Assembly: GCF_014646155.1 (NCBI RefSeq)
Contig: NZ_BMMX01000004.1
Location: forward strand, 164,980 to 228,979
Reading direction: 5' to 3'
DNA from: Mangrovihabitans endophyticus
Lineage (GTDB): Bacteria; Actinomycetota; Actinomycetes; Mycobacteriales; Micromonosporaceae
DNA length: 64,000 nt
The notes under the pieces are model-generated. The model saw nothing but the letters and a program-made list of their open reading frames with translations. It did no database searches and was not told where the DNA came from. The translations under genes and the position numbers were made by a program. Of the stretch, positions 61,736 through 64,000 are shown in pieces. Each line of letters starts with the position of its first letter. Position 1 is the stretch's first letter.

Positions 61736-62698
61736 TCAGTGTGATCCCGCAGCCTTGGCCATCTTGGCGGCCAACCGATCGGGACGCGGCCAGCGCACCG
61801 CGTATGCCGCGCCCAGCTTCTCGAAGATCCAGATGACCCGGGCCGAAATGTCGATTTGACCGCGCAGCACGCCGTGCCGGGCGCAGGTCGGGTCGGCGTG
61901 GTGCAGGTTGTGCCAGCTCTCTCCGAACGAGACGATAGCCAGCGGCCAGAAGTTGCTGGCCCGGTCGCCGTTGCGCACCTCGAAGGGTCGCTCGCCGTAC
62001 ACGTGGCAGACCGAGTTGATCGACCAGGTGATGTGATGCAGCAGGCCGATGCGCACGATGCCGGCCCAGAAGAAGGCGCTCAGTGCGCCCTGCCATGACC
62101 AGGTGATCAGGCCGCCGGCCAGCGCCGGTCCGAGGGTGGAGAAGATGACGATCGCGGGGAAGGCGCGGTCGATGCGGTCGATGTCGCGGTCGGCGAGCAG
62201 ATCGGGCGCGAAGCGCGAGCGGTTGGACAACTCGCGGCTGAACATCCACCCCACGTGTGCGAAGAACAAACCCTTGGTGAGGGCCCAGTAGCCGGTGCCG
62301 AATCGCCAGGGCGAATGCGGATCGCCCTCCTGGTCGCTGAACGCGTGGTGGCGTCGGTGGTCGGCCACCCACTGGATGATGTTCCCCTCGATGGCCAGCG
62401 AACCGGCCAGCGCCAGCGCGACGCGCAGCCAGCGCTTGGCCTTGAACGAGCCGTGCGTGAAGTAGCGATGGAACCCGACCGTGATGCCCAGCCCGGAGAT
62501 GACGTAGAAGACCGCCCCGATCGCGACGTCCGTCCAGGAGAGCCAGCCGCCCCACGCGATCGGGATGGCGGCCAGGACGGCAAGGAACGGCACAATCACG
62601 AACGCGTACAGCGCGATGAGCACGCCGGTCGGCTGGGCGCCCTCGGTCAGGGGCTTCGGCCCGGTCTTCGTGGCGGGTTCGGCGAGCACGGATGTCAT
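61736..62698 (-). CDS. Membrane acyl-CoA/acyl-lipid delta-9-type desaturase
   Basis: A 320-aa membrane di-iron desaturase. Histidine boxes: HRYFTH (HX4H), HRRHH and HNLHH (HX2HH), plus HHITWSINS. About four transmembrane helices (about 29-49, 54-73, 170-190, 195-215). It introduces a cis double bond into fatty acyl chains, adjusting membrane fluidity or supplying precursors. ATG preceded by CGAGG. TetR gene 38 bp downstream; a PfaA-like gene is divergent. Confidence 0.92.
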   Translation of the reverse strand: MTSVLAEPATKTGPKPLTEGAQPTGVLIALYAFVIVPFLAVLAAIPIAWGGWLSWTDVAIGAVFYVISGLGITVGFHRYFTHGSFKAKRWLRVALALAGSLAIEGNIIQWVADHRRHHAFSDQEGDPHSPWRFGTGYWALTKGLFFAHVGWMFSRELSNRSRFAPDLLADRDIDRIDRAFPAIVIFSTLGPALAGGLITWSWQGALSAFFWAGIVRIGLLHHITWSINSVCHVYGERPFEVRNGDRASNFWPLAIVSFGESWHNLHHADPTCARHGVLRGQIDISARVIWIFEKLGAAYAVRWPRPDRLAAKMAKAAGSH

Positions 62699-63113
62699 GG
62701 CACCTCGCTAGGTGAAATGCGGTGCTGTCGGCAGGCGGGGGCGTGCGATGCGGGGACGGACGCGGCGGCCGGCGGCACGGTCGGAGGGCTTCCGACAGCG
62801 ACGCCCGCGGCGCAAAAGCTACGCCTACGTCACCGTAACCTACGCCACCGTAGCTCGGTTTGGCTTCGCCGCCAATGGCTCCGTCGGGTCATACGCCGAA
62901 GGTATGGAAGAACTGCTGTGTGAGGTTATGACGGCAGAAAAGCCAGGGAATCTGCACCAAATGGGCAGGAAGAACTGCACCACTTCCCTTCATGAGGCGT
63001 AACCGTGCCGTAACTAGATCCAGATAGCTTCGGCCTGCGAGCGACATTCACGTATTGAAATCGCTCGATCCTACGACGGCACCGGAAGACACCCCTGACG
63101 AAGCGGGAGTCCG
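62699..63113. other. 415-bp divergent intergenic region, desaturase / PfaA-like gene
   Basis: No gene supported. It contains the tandem TetR-type palindromes (62826-62852) and an AT-richer stretch (62900-63070) that should hold the promoter of the large synthase gene. A third TACG-N4-CGTA-like site was not found. Confidence 0.6.
62826..62852. promoter_or_regulatory. Two tandem TACG-N4-CGTA palindromes (probable TetR operator)
   Basis: TACGTCACCGTA (62826-62837) and TACGCCACCGTA (62841-62852), centres 15 bp apart, in the promoter region of the desaturase. TACG-N4-CGTA palindromes are typical of acyl-CoA-responsive TetR operators. The adjacent TetR protein is the natural candidate ligand-controlled repressor. 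Confidence 0.65.
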
Positions 63114-64000
63114 ATGAGTACTGCACGCGATCCCATTCCCTCGATCCTCGCGGTCACCGGTGGCGAAGGACTGGAACCGAGCACCCACACCGCCCTGGCG
63201 GCGGCGCGGGCCGGTGCCCACGCCGTCATCGACCTCGGTTCCGGGGGCGACTGGCCGCTGCGCACACTGGCCGGAGCCGCCGGGCGGGCGAGCCGCCTCG
63301 GCGTCCGGGTGCCCGCCGGGTGCGCGGCGCAACCGGCCGACCTCAAGCGCATCGCCGCGGACACCGTCGACCTCGTCGTGCTGGGCCCGGGCTCGTCCTG
63401 GCCGGTGGCCGAGACGGCGCGGCGCTACCCGGTCATCGCCGAGGTCACCGATCTGGCCGAGGCCGATGCGGCGCTGCGCGGTGGGGCGTGCGGGCTGATC
63501 GCCCGTGGCATGGAGTCCGGCGGCCGGGTCGGCGATCTGAGCGCGTTCGTGCTGATGCAGCAGCTTCTCGCCGCCCACCCAGGGCAATCGGTATGGGTGG
63601 CCGGGGGCGTCGGACCGCGTACCGCCGCGGCCTCGGTGGCCGGCGGGGCAGCCGGCGTGCTGCTCGACACCCAGCTCTGCCTGCTGCCGGAATCCACGGT
63701 GCCCGACGATCTCGCCGCCGTGCTGCGGCGCATGGACGGCACCGAGGTGGTGTCCGAGGACGGACGTCGCGGCCTGCGGCACGCCGGACGCCTGCTGCCG
63801 ATCGGGCAGGACGGCTGGCTCGCCGCCGACTTCGCCCGCCGGTATGCCGACGTGGCCGCCGCCGTACGCGACGTGCGACGGTCCATCGAGGATGCGCAGG
63901 ACACCGGCGAACTCGCCGCGGTCCTGCGTCCGGGCGCGCCGCTGGCCCGTACGCTCGGCGTGCAGCTCCCGGTGGCGCAGGGCCCGATGACCCGGGTGAG
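63114..64000 (+). CDS. PfaA/PKS-like multidomain synthase, N-terminal nitronate-monooxygenase-like barrels (partial)
   Basis: An open frame of at least 295 residues running off the window. The start is MSTARDPIPSILAVTGGEGL; GGGAG lies 4 nt before the ATG. Residues 5-200 form a TIM-barrel of the nitronate-monooxygenase/2-nitropropane-dioxygenase type (TDLAEADAALRGGACGLIARGMESGG, SVWVAGGVGPRTAAASVAGGAAGVLLDTQLCL). At residue about 285 a second barrel begins (LGVQLPVAQGPMTRV). Such tandem barrels head the large actinobacterial PUFA-synthase-like or glycolipid-type PKS proteins. Ketosynthase and later domains would lie outside the window. Confidence 0.72.
   Translation, partial: MSTARDPIPSILAVTGGEGLEPSTHTALAAARAGAHAVIDLGSGGDWPLRTLAGAAGRASRLGVRVPAGCAAQPADLKRIAADTVDLVVLGPGSSWPVAETARRYPVIAEVTDLAEADAALRGGACGLIARGMESGGRVGDLSAFVLMQQLLAAHPGQSVWVAGGVGPRTAAASVAGGAAGVLLDTQLCLLPESTVPDDLAAVLRRMDGTEVVSEDGRRGLRHAGRLLPIGQDGWLAADFARRYADVAAAVRDVRRSIEDAQDTGELAAVLRPGAPLARTLGVQLPVAQGPMTRV

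Noticed and set aside
62712..63002. 96-codon frame between the desaturase and the synthase gene
   Set aside because: It runs across the operator palindromes, lacks an SD and has no protein-like features.

Overview
The window is 64 kb of very GC-rich actinobacterial chromosome. GTG starts are common, about 65 protein genes are tightly packed, and many start codons lie 6-8 nt after a TANNNT -10 box, which is the signature of leaderless actinobacterial transcription. Gene content and order (DUF3117 near tag, htrA-tatB-mrp, galU-moeA/glp-rimJ-sepX/glpR, tatD-rsmA-ispE) place it in the Actinomycetia. A Micromonosporaceae-like genus (Actinoplanes/Micromonospora relatives) is my best guess, but it is not proven by the sequence. 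No CRISPR array, insertion sequence or prophage was seen. The only mobile element is a LAGLIDADG-type intein inside a radical SAM gene.

Layout. 1-5.7 kb: 2-oxoacid:ferredoxin oxidoreductase (korAB, korB cut by the window edge), divergent from an orphan nuoA, then a DivIVA-domain protein, an SRPBCC protein and tag. 5.7-8.7 kb: a secreted trypsin-like protease, an overlapping paaX/enoyl-CoA hydratase pair with a palindromic operator, and the 55-aa DUF3117 protein. 8.8-17.3 kb: pepA, an O-methyltransferase, htrA, tatB, mrp, a DUF1003/MgtE-CBS pair and phzF. This matches the Mycobacterium Rv1211-Rv1232c neighbourhood without sigE/rseA. 17.3-24.5 kb: HAD, EamA, CoA-binding, a repeat-rich DUF4190 protein, an SDR, a lipoprotein, the intein-split Rv2578c-type radical SAM protein and thioredoxin. 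24.9-31.3 kb: TrmH, DUF6758, a tiny membrane peptide, PH-domain, PHP, MarC, RecB-like nuclease, MpaB and Fur.

31.5-40.7 kb: DUF2231, small proteins, a SAF protein, an FmdB-family zinc ribbon (Ruc-like redox chaperone) behind a near-perfect CIRCE element, 5-formyl-THF cyclo-ligase, a GAF-GGDEF diguanylate cyclase, the division-linked block galU-glp-rimJ-sepX, and tRNA-Ala(CGC). 40.7-47.6 kb: an accessory stretch after the tRNA with a truncated VOC gene, a zinc alcohol dehydrogenase, a GAF protein with a degenerate histidine-kinase core, and a coupled exopolysaccharide pair (proline-rich membrane protein plus a deacetylase/GT2 fusion). Upstream of that pair lies a 700-bp AT-richer intergenic region that ends in a plus-strand intrinsic terminator and may encode an RNA. 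47.6-61 kb: protein mannosyltransferase, rsmI, metG, tatD, rsmA, a catalytically gutted Uma2 gene, ispE, an ABC-F ATPase and two DUF4383 paralogues. 61-64 kb: a TetR regulator, a membrane acyl desaturase with two TACG-N4-CGTA operators, and the 5' end of a PfaA-like synthase gene.

Themes are central redox metabolism, envelope biogenesis and division, protein quality control (htrA, Ruc-like chaperone with CIRCE, Tat export), and lipid remodelling at the right edge.
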